In this document: positions 40,814 through 55,800 of the stretch, piece by piece
Position numbering within the stretch: position 1 is the stretch's first letter
How the letters are laid out: each line of letters begins with the position of its first letter
DNA from: Enterobacter mori
GTDB lineage: Bacteria; Pseudomonadota; Gammaproteobacteria; Enterobacterales; Enterobacteriaceae
Direction: 5' to 3'
DNA length: 64,000 nucleotides
Assembly: GCF_025244905.1 (NCBI RefSeq)
Contig: NZ_CP104285.1
Span: 2,170,001 to 2,234,000, forward strand
Notes under the pieces: model-generated
What the model saw: only the letters and a program-made list of their open reading frames with translations
The model's database searches: none
What the model was told of the DNA's origin: nothing
Position numbers and translations under genes: made by a program

Positions 40814-43800
40814 ATGAGTAACGTAAAAGTTGTTGATGTCATCATTCGCAAAACGGCGGAGAAAACGAAATTAACCGGCGAAGGAAATCTGTCGGTATCC
40901 ATTTCATCGCCGAGCGTGATTGAAATCCAGGGTTCTGCTCAGGACGTGGTGCGTTATGTCCGCCAGGGGAAAGACCTCCTGATTTATATGAAAGACGGCA
41001 GCGTGATTCGCTGTAATAACTATTTTGTAGAAGATCCAGAAACGCATAATCAGTCAGAGCTGGTGTTCAACGATAATCAGGAACTGACTCATATTTCTTT
41101 TGCCGATGCCGGGGAAGCGTCAGGCATGGCCGCGACTGAATTAACCGCGCAGGCCGCACCTATTAGCAGTATTGAGCCTTTCCTGGAGCAGGAAAGCGTA
41201 TTAAGCGATGCGCCGTGGGGCTGGATTGCGGGAGCGGCCTTAGGCGGCGGTGCCATTGGCGCGCTGCTGGCTCACGGTGGTGACGGCGAAACTAAAACAA
41301 AAGTCATTGATAATACCCAGGAAGTTGAGAGCGCCACGCCGACCTTTTTGCTGACGGATAACGCGGGTGACAAGCAGGGCGTGCTGAGTGCAAAAGAGAT
41401 CACGGACGACAACACCCCAACCTTTAGCGGTACCGGTCAGCCGGGCGCGACCATCCAGATCAAAGACAGCAGCGGCAGCACCATTGCCAGCACCATGGTC
41501 AGCAAAGACGGCACGTGGACGGTAATATTACCGACCCAGACGGACGGGGAGCACACGTGGTCGGTCGTGCAGATCGACGGCAGCAAAACCACCTCTGCGG
41601 GCAGCATCACCGTAACCGTATCAACGGCCGATGCCGCCGTGACGCTCGCCACCACGGCGGGCGATAACGTGATCAACGCCAGCGAACAGTCCGCGGGCTT
41701 CACGCTTTCCGGTGCCAGCAAAAACCTGGCGCAGGGAACGTCGCTGACCGTCACGCTGAACGGAAAAACCTATACCGCAGAAGTGGGTGCAAACGGCGCA
41801 TGGAGCGTGAAGGTGCCTGCCGCAGACGCGCAGGCGCTGGGCGACGGCACCTGGACGGTCAACGTGAGCGGCAAAGACGCGGCGGGTAATATCGTGAGCG
41901 GCAGTCAGACGATTGGCGTCGATACCGTTGCGCCAGCGCTCTCCGTGAACACAATCGCGCAGGACAACATCATTAACGCCGCTGAACATAATCAGCCGCT
42001 GACGATCACCGGTAAAACCGATGCGGAAGCGGGCCAGATTGTGACGGTCACGCTGAACGGTAAAAATCACACGGCTACCGTGGGCAGCGACGGCACCTGG
42101 TCCGTCACGCTTCCTGCCAGTGACGTACAGGCGATGGCTAACGGCGGTCACACCCTGACGGTCAACGTCAGCGACAAAGCGGGCAACGGTTCTTCCACCA
42201 CCGCCGATTTCACGGTTGATACCGCTGCACCCGTTGTGACGATCAACACCGTCGCGGGTGACGACATTCTGAATACCAGCGAGCAGGGCCAGGCGCAGAT
42301 CATTTCCGGGCAGGCGAGCGGCGCGGCGGCAGGCGACGTGGTGACCGTGACCGTCGGCGGCCAGACCTTCACCGGCGTGGTGCTTGCCGACGGCAGCTGG
42401 AGCGTCGGCGTGCCAGCCTCCGTCATCGGCGCGCTCGGTGAGGGCAGCCACACGATTTCTGTCTCCGTTACCGATGCGGCAGGCAACACCGGCAGCACGA
42501 CGCACGGCGTGACGCTGAGCGGCAGCCCGCCGGAATTCACGATTAACGCTATCAGCCAGGATAACGTCCTGAACGCGCAGGAGGCCATGCAGCCCCTGAG
42601 CCTGAGCGGCACCAGCAACCTGCCGAACGGCAGCGCCATCACCGTCACGTTAAACAACGTTAACTATCAGGCCACGGTTGAAAACGGTATCTGGACGGTT
42701 AAGGTGCCGGTTTCTGACGTGCTGAATCTGGCGAACACCCTTTATACCGTCAGCGTCAGCGGCACCGACAGCGTGGGTAACAGCGGTTCTGCCGAGGCGA
42801 ATCTGCTGGTGGACACCGTGCTGCCGCAGGTCATTATCAATACGTTTGCGGGCGACAACCTGGTCAATAATGCCGAAGCGGGCGTCGATCAAACCCTCAG
42901 CGGTCGCGTTACCGGCGCGGCGGCGGGCGATACCGTCTCCATCACCGCAGGCGGCAAGAGCTACACCGCAACGGTTGGCAGCGATCTGACCTGGAGCGTG
43001 AAAATCCCGTCAGCGGATCTTCAGGCGTTCGGCGACGGTGATTTAACCTTTACCGCATCGGTGACCAATGGGCACGGCAATACCGGTACCGGCGAGCGTG
43101 ATATCAATATCAACGCTGAACTGCCGGGTCTGCGCGTGAACACCATCTCCGGCGATGACGTCATCAACGCCATTGAACAACAGCAGGATTTGAGCGTCAC
43201 CGGCTCCAGTAGCCATCTGGCCGCGGGCACGCAGATTATCGTCACCATCAACAACGTTGAGTACGTCACCGCGGTGAACGCCAGCGGTAACTGGCAGATC
43301 GGCGTTCCGGCGGCGGACCTGCAGGCCTGGACGGCGGGCGGCATGACGGTTAGCGTCAGTGCTGAAGATGCCTGGGGCAATACCGTTGCGGCTGAACATC
43401 CGATTGAACTCGATCTGAACGCCGTGGCGGTCACTATTGATACCGTCTCCGGCGACGACCTGCTGAACGCTGCGGAAAAAGGCGCGGACTTAACCCTGTC
43501 CGGCCAGACGCAGGGCGTGGAAGCGGGGCAGACCGTGGTGGTGAAATTCGCCGACCAGACCTTTACTGCACAGGTTCAGCAGGATGGCTCCTGGAGCCTG
43601 AAGGTTCCGGCCAGCGCCATGGAAACCCTGACCGACGGGCGCGCGCAGGTAAGCGTCAGCGTTACTAACGTCAGCGGTAACAGTGCCGACGCCGCGCGCG
43701 TGGTCACGGTGGATACGCAGCCGCCGGCGATTACGCTCGATAACCTGACCGACGACAACATCATCAATGCGGCTGAAGCGCAGCAGGATTTGGCCTTAAG

Positions 43801-46800
43801 CGGTACCAGCACTGCGGAAGCGGGACAGACGGTCACCGTGACGCTGAACGGCAAAACGTATCAGACCACGGTTCAGGCGGACGGTACGTGGCAGCTGAGC
43901 GTGCCTGCGGCCGACGTGGGGGCCCTCACGGATGGCATCGTTACCGTGACGGCAACCGTCAGCGACGTGGCGGGCAACAGCAGCAGTGCCGATCGCGTGG
44001 GACTGGTGGACGCCACCGTACCGCAGGTGACCATTAACGACTTTGTCACCGACACCAACACCGTTAACCAGCTCGCCCATTCGCAGGCGCAGATCCTGAG
44101 CGGCTCCGTCACCGGTGCGGCAGCGGGCGATCGGGTGACCATCACTATTAACAGCGTCGATTACACCACCGTGGTGGATGCTGCGGGGAACTGGAGCCTT
44201 GGCCTGCCCGCGTCTGTCGTGCAGGGGCTGGCGGACGGCACCTGGACAATCGACGTCTCCGTGACCGACCGTTCCGGCAATACCGGCAGCAGTTCACTGG
44301 ATGTGGTGGTGAATACCGTGACGCCTGTTATTGGTATCAACACGCTGGCGGCAGACGACGTGATTAACGCGACCGAGAAGGGCGAAGATCTGCTGCTCAC
44401 CGGCACCAGCAACCAGCCGGAAGGCACACGCGTCAGCGTTAACCTGAACGGCATCAACTACACCGCCACCACCGACGCCAGCGGTAACTGGAGCGTGACC
44501 GTACCGGCCTCGGCCTTAAGCGCGCTGGGAGAAGCCCATTACACCGTGACGGCGAGCGTAACGGATAACGTAGGAAACAGCGCCTCAACCTCACACGATG
44601 TGCTGGTGGACAGCTCGCTGCCGGTAGTGACGATCAACACCCTGGCGGGCGACAATATCGTTAACGCAGCGGAAGTGGCGGCAGGGCAAACCCTGACCGG
44701 TAAGGTGACGAATGCGGCGTCAGGTGACACTGTCACTATTGTCCTCGGCGGCCAGACATACACAGCAACCGTACAGGACGATCTCACCTGGAGCCTGCCG
44801 TTAAGCGAGAGCCAGCTAACCGCGCTCGGCAACGGCGATCTCACCGTATCGGCCAGCGTCACCAACGCGCACGGTAATACCGGTTCTTCTTCTCTCGACT
44901 TCACCATCGACGCTCAGCTTCCGGGACTGCGTATTGATACCGTGGCGGGCGATGACGTGATTAACGTGATTGAACACGCTCAGAACCTGATTGTCTCCGG
45001 TACCAGCACCGATCTGGCGGCGGGCAGCATCGTGACCCTGACCATCAACGGCAAAGATTATTCGGCCACCGTACTGGCGGACGGCACCTGGCAGGCGGCA
45101 GTACCGGCGGCCGATGTGTCCCAGTGGGCGGACGGTTCGCTGGATATCAAGGCAAGCGCGCAGGATGTTTCCGGCAACCCGGTGACTATCGGGACCGTCG
45201 TGGACGTCGATCTCGCGCCGGTCGCCATCACCATCAGCAGCGTGACCGACGATAACGTGCTCAACGCGGCGGAGAAAGGCCAGGACCTGGTGCTTTCCGG
45301 CACCTCCTCCAACGTTGAGGCGGGCCAGACCGTGACCATCACCTTCGCGGGTAAAACATATACCACCACGGTGGAGGCCAACGGCGACTGGACCTACACC
45401 GTTCCGGCTGCCGATCTGAGCGGCCTGAAGGACGGCGACGCCAGCGTGCAGGTCAGCGTGACCAACGTGAACGGCAATTCGGCCTCTTCCGCGCAGGAGT
45501 TCAGCGTCGATACCACCGCGCCGACGGTGACCATCAACACCATCAGCAATGACAATATGCTGAACGCGGCAGAGGCGGCGCAGGATCTGACCCTGAGTGG
45601 CACCTCTACTGCCGAAGCAGGCCAGACGGTCACCGTGACCTTCAACGGCAATCAGTACGCCGCGCAGGTGCAGGCGGACGGCACCTGGACGCTCGACGTC
45701 CCGGCAGCTGACATGGCGGGCATTGCGGACGGCAATGCGGCGGTAACGGCGACCGTTTCCGACAAAGCGGGCAACCCGGCAAGCGCGGGTTCTTCCGTGC
45801 TGGTCGACACCACCGTGCCGCAAATCAGCTTCAACGTCGTGGCAAGCGACGACATCATTAATATTGCTGAACACGGCCAGGCGCTGATTGTCTCCGGAAA
45901 TGTGAGCGGCGCGCAGGCGGGTGACGTCATCACCGTGACCCTGAACGGCAAAGATTACACCGCAATGCTGGACGGCTCCGGAAGCTGGAGCATCGGCGTT
46001 CCAGCCTCAGACGTTGGCGCACTGGCGAACGGTGACTACACCCTGAGCGCATCCATCACGGATAAAGCGGGTAACAGCACCACCGCAACGCATGACATTG
46101 ACGTCTCCCTTACCGCGCCGGTTATCGACATCAACACCCTGGCGGGCGACGACGTGATTAACGCCACCGAGAAGGGTCAGGATCTGCTGCTCTCCGGTAC
46201 CAGCAATCAGCCGGAAGGCACCACCGTTACCGTGACCCTCAACGGTATCAACTACACCGCGACCACCGACGCCAGCGGCAACTGGAGCGTGACCGTTCCG
46301 GCGGCAAACGTCTCCGCGCTGGGCGAAGCGAGCTACAGCGTGACGGCCAGCGTGACCGATACCGCAGGCAACAGCGCGAACACCAGCCACAGCGTGCTGG
46401 TCGACAGCTCTCTGCCGGTGGTCACCGTTGATACTCTGGCTGGCGATAACATAGTTAACGCGGCGGAAGTCACGGCGGGGCAAACCCTGACAGGTAAGGT
46501 CGCCAACGCGGCGGCGGGCGATACAGTCACCATTATCATTGGCGGCCAGACCTATACCGCTACCGTACAGGACGATCTCACCTGGAGCCTGCCGTTAAGC
46601 GAAAGCCAGTTAACCGCCCTCGGCAACGGCGATCTGACCGTATCGGCCAGCGTGACCAACGGCCACGGCAATACCAGCTCGTCGTCGCTGGACTTCACCA
46701 TTGACGCCCAGTTGCCGGGCCTGCGTATTGATACCGTCGCGGGCGACGACGTTATTAACGTTATTGAACATGCGCAGAACCTGATTGTCTCCGGCACCAG

Positions 46801-49800
46801 CACCGACCTGGCCGCGGGCAGCACCGTTACCGTGACCATCAACGGTAAAGACTACGCAGCAACGATACTGGCGGACGGCACCTGGCAGGCGGTCGTGCCT
46901 GCGGCAGACGTGTCCCAGTGGGCTGACGGCTCGCTGACCATCAGCGCCAGCGCGCAGGATACCTCCGGCAACCCGGTCACCATTGGCGCCGTCGTTGATG
47001 TGGATCTCTCCGCGGTGGCAATCAGCATCAACAGCGTCACCGCTGACAACGTGCTTAACGCGGCGGAAAAAGGCCAGGACCTGGTGCTGAGCGGCACTTC
47101 CAGCAACGTTGAGGCGGGCCAGACCGTGACCGTCACCGTTGGCGGTAAAACATACACCACCACGGTGGACGCGAACGGCGACTGGACAACCACCGTTCCG
47201 GCGGCAGATTTGGCCGTCCTGAAGGACGGCGACGCCAGCGTGCAGGTCAGCGTGACCAACGTGAACGGCAATTCGGCCTCTTCCGCGCAGGAATTCAGCG
47301 TCGATACCACCGCGCCGACGGTCACCATCAACACCGTCAGCAGCGACAATATGCTGAATGCGGCTGAAGCGGCGCAGGACCTGACCCTGAGCGGCACCTC
47401 AAGTGCTGAAGCTGGCCAGACGGTCACCGTGACCTTCAACGGTAACCAGTACACCGCGCAGGTGCAGGCGGACGGCACCTGGACGCTCGACGTCCCGGCA
47501 GCTGACATGGCGGGCATTGCGGACGGCAATGCGGCGGTAACGGCGACCGTTTCCGACAAAGCGGGCAACCCGGCAAGCGCGGGTTCTTCCGTGCTGGTCG
47601 ACACCACCGTGCCGCAGATTAGCTTCAACGTCGTGGCAAGCGACGACATCATTAACATCGCCGAACACGGCCAGGCGCTGATCGTCTCCGGCAGCGTGAG
47701 CGGCGCGCAGGCGGGTGACGTCATCACCGTGACCCTGAACGGCAAAGATTACACCGCGATGCTGGATGCATCCGGCAACTGGAGCATGGGTATTCCGGCG
47801 GCAGACGTGGGCGCGCTGGCGAACGGTGACCACACTATCTCTGCTACCCTCACCGACAGGGCGGGCAACAGCACCACCGCGACGCACGACGTGGACGTCT
47901 CCCTGACGGCACCAGTTATTGCCATCAACACCCTGGCGGGCGATGACGTGATTAACGCCACCGAGAAGGGTCAGGATCTGCTGCTCTCCGGTACCAGCAA
48001 TCAGCCGGAAGGCACCACCGTTACCGTGACCCTCAACGGTATCAACTACACCGCGACCACCGACGCCAGCGGCAGCTGGAGCGTGACCGTTCCGGCGGCA
48101 AACGTCTCCGCGCTGGGCGAAGCGAGCTACAGCGTGACGGCCAGCGTGACCGATACCGCGGGCAACAGCGCAAACACCAGCCACAGCGTGCTGGTCGACA
48201 GCTCCCTGCCGGTGGTCACCCTTAATGCTATTGCCACCGACGACGTTATCAACGCAGCAGAAGTGGCCGCAGGCCAGACCCTGAGCGGGAAGGTTAGCGG
48301 TGCGGCAAGCGGTGACACTGTCACTATCAACGTTGGCGGCAACGCCTATACCGCCACGGTTCAGGACGATTTAAGCTGGTCGGTAAATGTTCCGTCTGAC
48401 GTATTAACGGCGCTCGGCAACGGCGATCTGACCGTATCGGCCAGCGTCACCAACGGTCACGGCAACACCGGCACGGGCGAGCGTGACATCACCATTGATG
48501 CAAACCTGCCGGGCCTGCGCGTGGATACCGTGGCGGGCGATGATGTGATCAACAGCATCGAGCACGGGCAAAACCTGATCGTTACCGGCTCGAGCGAGGG
48601 GCTGGCTACAGGCTCTGCGCTGACCGTAACCATCAACGGTAAAACTTACGCAGCAACCGTTCTGGCGGACGGAACCTGGACGGCAGCGGTACCGGCAGCG
48701 GACGTCAGCGCGCTCAATGCGGGCACGGTCACCGTGACCGTTGAAGGGCAAAGCACGGCGGGTAACCCGGTCTCTATCGGCCACGATGTGACGGTGGATC
48801 TGGCGACGGTGGCCATCAGCATTGATGCCATTGCCACCGATGACGTGCTGAACGCGGCGGAAAAAGGCGCGGACCTGGTGCTTTCGGGTTCAACCAGCAA
48901 TGTGGAAGAAAATCAGACCGTTTACATCACCTTCGGCGGAAAGTCCTACACCGCGACGGTGGATGCCAGCGGTAACTGGACGGCGACCGTCCCATCTGCT
49001 GATTTAGCTACCCTGAAAGATGGTGATGCCAGCGTGCAGGTCAGCGTGACCAACGTGAACGGCAACAACGCCTCGGCAGGGCGCGAATACAGCGTCGATG
49101 CCACCGCGCCAACGGTTTCCATTGAGATCGTCAGCGATAACAACATCATCAACGCGGCTGAAGCCCAGCAGGATCTGGACATCACCGGCGTGACCAACGC
49201 CGAAGCGGGCCAGACGGTTACGGTGACCTTGAACGGCGTGGACTACACCACCACCGTGCAGGCGAACGGCAGCTGGAGCGTTACCGTGCCGTCGGCGGAT
49301 CTGGGCAACATTGTCGATGGAAATTACACCGTGATGGCGACCGTCTCCGATAAGGCGGGCAACCCGGCTTCGGCGGATCGCGATGTGCTGGTTGATACCA
49401 CGATTCCGCAGCTGACGATCAACGTCGTCTCTGATGATGATGTGATCAACAGCGCAGAGCATGCGCAGGCGCTGATCGTGACTGGCTCCGTGACCGGCGC
49501 GGCAGCGGGCGATGTGGTCACCGTGACCATTAACAACAAATCTTACACCGCGACCCTGGACGCTTCCGGAAACTGGAGCGTGGGCGTACCTGCGGCTGAC
49601 GTCAGCGCGTTGACCGCGGGGGATTACACCATTACCGCCGCGTTGACCGATAAAGCGGGCAACAGCAATAGCGCGACCCATGATGTGGAAGTGAACCTGA
49701 CCGCGCCTGTACTGACCATCGACACCGTTTCCGGTGATGATGTCATTAACAGCACCGAGAAAACGCAGGATCTGACTATCACCGGTACGGCCTCTGGCCT

Positions 49801-52800
49801 GGCGGCGGGCGCGATCGTGACCGTGATGCTGAACGGCAAAGCCTACAGCGCTACCGTTGATAGCAACGGCCAGTGGTCTACTACCGTTCCGGCTGAACAG
49901 GTGGGCGAACTGGGCGAAGCGCTGTATACCGTGACCGCATCGGCGACGGATAGCGTAGGCAACAGCACCAGCGCGTCGCACATTGTGAACGTGGAGTCGC
50001 TCCTGCCTGGCGTCATCATCAACACCGTCGCAGGCGACGATGTGATCAACGCGTCAGAGCTGGCTACCGGCCAGACCATTACGGGTACGGTTGTCAATGC
50101 CGAAGCGGGTAACACCGTGACGGTCATCATTGGCGGCAACACCTACACCGCAACGGTGCAGAGCGATCTGTCCTGGTCCGTCGATGTTCCTGAATCGGTC
50201 CTGACTGCACTGGGTAACGGCGACCTGACCGTGACCGCGAGCGTAACCAACGGCGTGGGCAACAGCGGCAGCAGCGAGCGTGATATCACTATTGACGCCA
50301 ACCTGCCGGGCCTGCGCGTCGATACCGTCGCGGGCGATGACGTGATCAACAGCATTGAGCACGGGCAGAATCTCATCGTGACCGGTACCAGCGACGGCCT
50401 GGCGGCAGGTAGCCTGCTGACCGTGTCCGTGAACGGTAAAACCTATCCTGCCACCGTACTGGCAGACGGCACCTGGAGTGCGGCGATCCCAGCAGCGGAC
50501 GTCGGCGCGCTCGCCGCAGGTACCGTGACCGTGACCGTAGAAGGACAAAGCAGCGCGGGTAACCCGGTCACTATCAGCCACGATGTGACTGTAGATCTGG
50601 CCACCGTGGCTATCAGCATCGATGCCATTGCCAGCGATGACGTGATTAACGCGGCTGAGAAAGGCGCGGATCTGGTGCTGTCCGGCACCACCATCAACGT
50701 GGAAGAAAACCAGACCGTCAGCATCACCTTTGGCGGTAAGAGCTACACTGCGACCGTGGACGTCGACGGCAACTGGACGGCGACAGTCCCGACGGCCGAC
50801 CTGGCGGGCCTGAAAGACGGCGACGCCAGCGTACAGGTGAGCGTCACCAACGTGAACGGCAACAGCGCGTCTGCGGGCCGCGAGTACAGCGTGGATGCGA
50901 CCGCACCGTCCGTGACTATCAATACCCTGGCGGCTGACGACATGCTGAATGCTGCCGAGGCGCAGTCTGACCTGACGGTTACCGGCACCAGCACCGCTGA
51001 AGCAGGCCAGACGGTCACCGTGAGCCTGAACGGTAAGGACTACACCACAACCGTAGGCGCAAACGGCACCTGGACGCTGGACGTTCCGGCCGCGGATTTG
51101 GCGGCGCTCGGCGACGGCAGCGTCACCGTGACCGCAAGCGTGAGCGACAAGGCGGGCAACCCGGCGTCCGTTGACCACAACCTGACGGTAGATGTGACCG
51201 TTCCTTCGGTCACCATTAACACCGTGGCGGGCGACGACGTGATTAACGTGGCTGAGCATTCTCAGGCGCAGATCGTCAGCGGCTCCGCGACCGGCGCGGC
51301 GGCGGGTGATAAGGTCACCGTCACCATTGGCGGCCAGACCTGGACCACCGTGCTGGACGCGGCGGGTAACTGGAGCGTGGGCGTTCCGGCGAGCGTCATC
51401 TCTGCTCTGCAGGACGGAACCGTGACCGTCACGGCGTCAGTGACCGATGCGGCGGGCAACACCGGCTCCGGCACCCATAACGTTACCGTTGATACCGGGC
51501 TGCCGTCCGTGGGCTTCGATACCCTCAGCGGCGACAACGTGCTGAACGCAGTGGAAAAAGGCCAGGATCTGAACGTTACTGGCACCAGCGCCAACCTGGC
51601 GGAAGGCACAGTGGTGACCGTGACCCTGAACGGTAAAAACTACACCGCGACCACCGCGGCAGACGGCAGCTGGAGCCTGACGGTTCCGGCGGCGGATCTG
51701 ACTGCACTGGGTGAAGCAAACTACACCCTGAACGCAACGGCGACCAACGCCGTGGGCAACAGCATCAGCAACACCGCGAACCTGCTGGTCGACACCGCGC
51801 TGCCGACCGTCACCATTAACACCGTGGCGGGCGACAACGTCATCAACGCGGCCGAAGTGGCTGCAGGCCAGACCCTGAGCGGCACCGTGGCGAATGCCGA
51901 AGCGGGCAATACCGTGACCGTGACTATCGGCGGCAACAGCTACACCGCAACGGTGCAGAGCGACCTGACCTGGTCCGTTAACGTGCCGTCTGACGTGCTG
52001 ACCGCGCTGGGCAACGGCGCCCTGAGCGTGACGGCAACTGTCACCAACGGCCACGGCAACACCGGCACCGGCGAGCGCGATATCACTATTGATGCCAACC
52101 TGCCGGGCCTGCGCGTGGACACCGTCGCGGGTGACGACGTAATCAACACCATCGAGCACGGTCAGAACCTGATCGTGACCGGCTCCAGCGACGGCATGAC
52201 GACGGGCACCGTGCTGACCGTCACCGTCAACGGGAAAGACTATTCCGCGACGGTTCTGGCGGACGGCACCTGGAGTGCGGCGGTTCCGGCGGCAGACGTG
52301 AGCGCGTGGCCGGAAGGCACGGTCAAAATCAGCGTTACCGGCGACAGTTCAGCGGGTAACCCGATTACCATCAGCCACGACGTGACCGTGGATCTGGCGA
52401 CCGTGGCGATCAGCGTTAACGCCATCGCTATCGACGACGTGATCAACGCGGCGGAGAAGGGCGCGGATCTGGTGCTGTCCGGGGAAACCACGAACGTGGA
52501 GGCCGGTCAGACCGTGACCCTGAGCATCGGCGGTAAGATTTACACCACCACAGTGGACGCCGACGGCAGCTGGACCTATACCGTGCCGTCTGCCGACCTG
52601 GCAGGTCTGAAAGACGGCGACGCCAGCGTGCAGGTGAACGTCACCAACGTGAACGGCAACAGCGCATCTGCGGGCCGCGAGTACAGCGTGGATGCGACCG
52701 CGCCGTCCGTGACCATTAATACCCTGGCGAACGACGATATTCTGAACGCAACGGAAGCGCAGGCTGACCTGACGGTGTCGGGCACCAGCACCGCAGAAGC

Positions 52801-55800
52801 AGGCCAGACGGTCACCGTCTCCCTGAATGGCAAAGACTACACCACAACCGTCGGCGCGGACGGCAGCTGGGCGCTGAACGTCCCGGCGGCGGATCTGGCA
52901 GGATTAACCGACGGCAGCGTGACCGTCACCGCATCGGTCAGCGATAAAGCGGGTAACCCGGCGTCGGTCGACCACAACCTGACGGTGGACGTGACCGTTC
53001 CTGCGGTGACCATCAATACCGTAGCGGGCGACGACGTGATTAACATCGCAGAACACGGCCAGGCGCAAATCATCAGCGGTACCGCCACCGGCGCGGCAGC
53101 GGGTGATAAGGTCACCGTCACGATTGGCGGCCAGACTTACACCACCGTGTTGGACGCGGCGGGTAACTGGTCCGTGGGCGTCCCGGCGAATGTGATTTCC
53201 GGCCTCAGCGACGGCACCGTGACCGTCACTGCGTCAGTCACCGACGCGGCGGGCAACACCGGTACCGGCAGCCATGACGTGACCGTCGATACCGGTCTGC
53301 CATCGGTGGCCTTCAACGCCATCAGCGATGACAACGTCCTGAACGCGGTAGAGAAAGGTCAGGATCTGAACGTCAGCGGCACCAGCGCCAACCTGGCAGA
53401 AGGCACCGTGGTGACCGTGACTCTGAACGGCAAAAACTACACGGCCACGACCGCGGCAGACGGTACCTGGACCCTGACGGTTCCGGCGGCGGATCTGGCC
53501 GGTCTCGGCCAGGCCAGTTACACCCTGAATGCAACCGCCACCAACGGCGTGGGCAACAGCGTGAGCAACACCGCGAGCCTGCTGGTCGACACCGCGCTGC
53601 CGACCGTCACCATCAACACCGTGGCGGGCGACAACGTCATCAACGCGGCGGAAGTGGCGGCAGGCCAGACCCTGAGCGGTACCGTGGCGAACGCGGAAGC
53701 GGGCAACACCGTCACCGTCACCATCGGCGGCAACAGCTACACCGCAACGGTGCAGAGCGATCTGACCTGGTCCGTGAACGTGCCGTCTGACGTGCTGACC
53801 GCGCTGGGCAACGGCAGCCTGAGCGTGACGGCGACCGTCACCAACGGCCACGGCAACACCGGCACCGGCGAGCGCGAGATCGCTATCGACGCCAACCTGC
53901 CGGGCCTGCGCGTGGATACCGTGGCGGGCGATGACGTGGTGAACAGCATTGAGCATGCGCAGAACCTGATCGTCACCGGCTCCAGCGACGGTCTGGCACC
54001 GGGCACGGGGCTGACCGTCACCGTCAACGGTAACGACTATGCGGCGACGGTGCTGGCTGACGGCACCTGGAGTGCGGCGATCCCGTCCTCCGACGTGAGC
54101 GCGTGGCCGGAAGGCACCGTGAAAATCAGCGTCACCGGCGACAGCGCGGCGGGCAACCCGATCACCATCAGCCACGACGTGACGGTGGATCTGGCGACCG
54201 TGGCTATCAGCATCAACGCCATCGCCACCGACGACGTGATCAACGCGGCGGAGAAAGGGGGGGATCTGGTGCTGTCCGGGGCGACCACCAACGTGGAAGC
54301 GGGTCAGACCGTGACCCTGAGCCTGAACGGCAAAATCTACACCACCACCGTGGACGGCAGCGGTAACTGGACGTACACCGTGCCGTCTGCAGATCTGGCG
54401 GGCCTGAAGGACGGCGACGCCAGCGTGCAGGTGAGCGTCACCAATGTGAACGGCAACAGCGCCTCGGCGGGTCGTGAATACAGCGTGGATGCGACCGCGC
54501 CGTCCGTGACCATTAATACACTTGCCTCAGACGACATCCTGAACGCGACGGAAGCGCAGGCTGACCTGACGGTGTCGGGCACCAGCACCGCCGAAGCGGG
54601 CCAGACGGTCACCGTCTCCCTGAACGGCAAGGACTACACCACGACGGTTGCTGCAGACGGCACCTGGACCCTGAACGTCCCGGCGGCGGATCTGGCGGCG
54701 CTCGGCGACGGCAGCGTCACGGTTACGGCAAGCGTCAGCGACAAGGCGGGCAACCCGGCGTCGGTTGATCACAACCTGACGGTGGACGTGACCGTTCCCG
54801 CGGTAACCATCAACACCGTGGCGGGCGACGACGTCATCAATATCGCCGAGCACGCTCAGGCGCAGATCGTCAGCGGCACCGCCACCGGTGCGGCAGCGGG
54901 CGATAAGGTCACCGTCACCATCGGTGGACAGACCTGGACCACCGTGCTGGACGCGGCGGGTAACTGGTCCGTGGGCGTCCCGGCCAGCGTGATTTCCGCG
55001 CTGCAGGACGGCACCGTGACCATCACCGCGTCAGTCACCGACGCGGCGGGCAACACCGGGAGCGGCACGCATGACGTGACCGTCGATACCGGCCTGCCGT
55101 CCGTGGGCTTTAACGCCATCAGCGACGACAACGTGCTGAACGCGGTAGAGAAAGGTCAGGATCTGAACGTCAGCGGCAACAGCGCCAACCTGGCGGAAGG
55201 CACCGTGGTCACCGTGACCCTCAACGGTAAAAACTACACGGCCACGACCGCGGCAGACGGTACCTGGAGCCTGACGGTTCCGGCGGCGGATCTGGTGGCC
55301 CTGGGCGAAGCCAACTACACCCTGAGCGCGGCCGCGACCAACGGCGTGGGCAACAGCGTGAGCAACACCGCGAACCTGCAGGTGGATACCGCTCTGCCGG
55401 GCGTCACCCTCAACACCATCGCGGGCGACAACGTCATCAACGCGGCGGAAGTGGCCGCGGGCCAGACCATCAGCGGCAAGGTAACGAACGCGGAAGCGGG
55501 CAACACCGTGACCGTGACCATTGGCGGCAACAGCTACACGGCAACGGTGCAGAGCGATCTGACCTGGTCCGTGAACGTGCCGGAATCGGTCCTGACCGCG
55601 TTGGGCAACGGCGATTTGACCGTGTCGGCGACCGTCACCAACGGCCACGGCAACACGGGAACGGGCGAGCGCGAAATCGTTATAGACGCTAACCTGCCGG
55701 GACTGCGCATTGATACCGTGGCGGGCGACGATGTGATCAACAGCATCGAACATACGCAAAACCTGATCGTCACCGGCACCAGCGACGGGCTGGCGGCAGG

